A stretch of DNA of 64,000 nt from Baylisascaris procyonis (Eukaryota; Nematoda; Chromadorea; Rhabditida; Ascarididae), in contig JAZARR010000077.1 in the NCBI GenBank assembly GCA_037389465.1, positions 1,302,001-1,366,000 on the forward strand, given 5' to 3'. Of this stretch, positions 61,806 through 64,000 are shown in pieces. Position numbers and translations under genes: made by a program. Under the pieces are notes generated by a model that saw only the letters and a list, made by a program, of their open reading frames with translations, was not told where the DNA came from and did not search any database. The stretch's first letter is position 1, and every line of letters starts with the position of its first letter.

Positions 61806-63225
61806 CTGAAAAAAAAAAAAAAGAACTGCTGTAATATTCTTCACCACCAGTGGGTAAAATTTGAGTACTGCATTCATCACACCATAAATTCAATTATTTC
61901 ACTCACCTTACTACCTGGTCACTATGATTCGAGAAGAATCACTTTAGAAGGCCACAATGAGGTAACTCGGAGGACCTTTGAGATTCGAAAAGCACTCAGA
62001 ATCGTTTAGTGCAGTGGGACCACTATTTGTTAACAGTAGATGCAACCCCTTCTGAACTTGGCCAAGCTGCGCTTTTAACATTAAACGTTTGAATGCTTTC
62101 ACAATTTTTAAGTGACCCCTAAATGACTCATACAAAGATACTTTGCAACGAGCAATCTTCCATCTGCAAACTTACGTAAAAATAAAGCTGACTTGGCGAA
62201 ATTTGCATAAAACATATCCCGCTTGTTTTTATTTCTAATAGTCTTAATTAACAAAAAATTATTCACTTCTCTCGTTTGCCACTTTAAAAAAAAGGATACT
62301 GAAATAAGCATAAGGCCTATTCGTCGTGCAGCAATTTATGCCATCTCATTCATAGCGAGTTTAACGATAAATACTTCATGTCTAATTATAAGCCATAACG
62401 ACAAGAGAATACCGTAAAACGAGGTTAGAAAAGTAATTGCAAAATGCTTATGCTAGCCCATCCCCTCCCAATTTTCGATCGGTCAGAGCTCTACCTGCAT
62501 TCTCCATGCTCACATTGCGAACCCCTCCCATTTTTTATATTCATCTCCGAAAAAACATAAAACTTGCAATCGAAGTTATCGGAGAAAGAATCAACAGAAT
62601 TTATGTTAAAATCGGCTCAAAGCGCATCTGCGTTGATCTCTGTTTCAGTAACGATCGAGACCGAGCTTAATCAATCGCCATATTGAAATACGTGAACATC
62701 ATCGGCTAAGACATTAGTTTCAATACAACCGAAATCGGTTGCTTGATTCAGATCGGATTTAACACAGATACAGACAAATTGGTCGCCGAATAGTCAACAT
62801 AACACTAAAAACGAGAATCGACCGTCAATGTCTTAACAACAAACTGCCATCATATTAAACATTCCGTTAATCTGCATTCAGCGATCGCCGATTAGCATTT
62901 CACCTTTGCACGTCATCTGCAAGCAATCTCGAAATCGACACCACCTGTCTTATCTCTCAACTCATCTAGAAAACATTTTAGGACAACTTATCCATATTTC
63001 TATATCTGTACCGCACATGATACAACTTTACGCAAAAAACGATAAATTTGTTCCGCACTCCTCACGAGAATAGCCGAAAAAAAGTGATTGCTGCTGCGTA
63101 TCCCCTTTTCTGCTTATAGCAACAGACGCGCGCGGTCTCTCTCCGTCTCTCTCGTGCGCCTGCGTTTGTGGTTGAGTGCGTCGGCCCCCTTCGAAGCTTC
63201 ACTTTGCATAACAGCACATTTTCAG
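61806..63225. other. Interval between the Ser/Arg-rich gene and the right-edge plus-strand start
   Basis: No supported exon up to about 63080. From about 63100 to 63190 the sequence becomes GC-richer with CGCGCGG, repeated TCTCTC and GTGCGCCTGCG, a promoter-like cluster immediately upstream of the plus-strand acceptor at 63225. Confidence 0.45.
63100..63190 (+). promoter_or_regulatory. CG-rich and TCTCTC-rich promoter-like segment
   Basis: Contains GACGCGCGCGGTCTCTCTCC and GTGCGCCTGCG in an otherwise AT-rich context, about 40-130 bases before the plus-strand acceptor and ATG at 63238. Its composition parallels 20728-20860. Confidence 0.35.
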
Positions 63226-63381
63226 CGCTTGTCTATAATGAGTAAAAGGGGTCGCGGAAGCAACCTCGAAGGGTCGCGTTTTGCTGATTTCGGGCAAGAC
63301 GGGAGGAGGGAGTTGGGAGTGATCAAGTTGTGTTCATCGTCATCGCACCGCTGTAACAGTTTAGCCCCTCTCGTTTAGATT
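63226..63381 (+). CDS. Possible 5' exon of ribosomal protein uL14 (RPL23)
   Basis: TTTTCAG ends at 63225; the ATG at 63238 opens with MSKRGRG, which is the start of eukaryotic ribosomal protein L23 (uL14). The following codons (SNLEGSRFADFG...) do not match the family, and no rpl-23 second exon is visible before 64000. Either the first exon is very short with a poor donor (GTCGCG at 63250), or the match is coincidence. The CG/TCTC-rich segment just upstream would suit a ribosomal-protein promoter. The end given is simply that of the open frame. Confidence 0.22.
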
Positions 63382-64000
63382 CTTGTCAGACGTGGTTATT
63401 ACTTGCTCTTAATTCACAATTTCGGTGGCCTGTAAAATGCGATCGTCATAACAGTTCCATTTCCCGTTCAGTGGTTGGTGACGGATGGATGAGTCAAAAG
63501 AACACCTGTGGATCCGGGCAGAGCTGAGCCCACACCTAAAGGATCGCTGTGCGATAGGCAAGGTAGACATTGGGGAATGTGTTTAAAGAATTTTCACATC
63601 GATGTTGCTGAAAACTCACATGTATCAATGTCAACACAGCGATAAATTTAACGCAGTCATATACCTTATAAGGTGAAGAATTCGACGTTTAATACTCGCA
63701 ATATTTTTGCACATCATGAGGAGAATGAGATGTTTTTTTTTTTTTCACATACATATGGAGGACTAAAGCTACAATTTTAGAGCGGAAAACACTGTGAGTG
63801 ACGAATTCTTCGAGATTTAAAATTTCGGGTATCATCGCTATAGTCGGCACGTTCAACAATTCAGAACTAATTGAATCAGTTTTAATGTAGGGTCATTTGC
63901 GCCGCGTTATTACATCATGTAAACGCATTGCAGAGCTGACATCGTAATTTTTTATTTTTTGTATTGTCCTAGCTATTTATGCCGTAGAACCGTCCATTCA
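63382..64000. other. Right-edge sequence without a supported gene
   Basis: No exon recognised. A T run of about 13 lies near 63733. If a plus-strand gene starts at 63238, this would be its first intron. Confidence 0.4.

Overview
This is eukaryotic genomic DNA, most likely from a nematode (my best guess is a clade V / strongylid-type parasite). It is AT-rich, with short exons and long introns. Many 3' splice sites are of the TTTTCAG type, and the start codons of two genes sit only 3-5 bases downstream of such an acceptor, as expected for spliced-leader trans-splicing. There is no bacterial operon structure, rRNA or CRISPR array. I rebuilt the genes by hand from spliced exons: homology to the named families, GT/GC-AG boundaries and codon phase were required to agree at every junction.

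All confidently recognised genes are on the minus strand, so transcription order runs from high to low coordinates: a Ser/Arg-rich unknown gene (about 61.8-55.3 kb); two spliced exons of another unknown protein end (54.0-52.0 kb); mevalonate diphosphate decarboxylase MVD (50.2-43.2 kb, 9 exons, 430 aa); a METTL23-type methyltransferase (40.6-30.9 kb, 5 exons, about 196 aa); N-acetylglucosamine kinase NAGK (29.6-21.8 kb, 8 exons, 335 aa); EFR3, the plasma-membrane anchor of the PI4KIIIalpha complex (16.5-2.9 kb, 18 exons, 862 aa); and a C-terminal exon of an unidentified gene at the left edge (298-114). Near the right edge a plus-strand trans-splice-like acceptor precedes an ATG whose first seven codons read like ribosomal protein uL14/RPL23.

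The genes are housekeeping in character (isoprenoid synthesis, amino-sugar salvage, phosphoinositide supply, protein methylation) and do not form one pathway. METTL23 and NAGK are 1.3 kb apart in the same orientation and NAGK has a near-perfect trans-splice acceptor, so a two-gene operon is possible. The most unusual features are splice sites: one homology-forced GC-AG intron in MVD, several AAG or GAG acceptors in EFR3 and MVD, two phase-compatible alternative terminal exons in MVD, and a 240-bp polypurine tract just upstream of the last METTL23 exon. Intergenic and intronic DNA holds microsatellites, homopolymers, three near-perfect two-copy tandem repeats, one dispersed repeat present twice, a degenerate ~550-bp repeat field and tRNA-like fragments.
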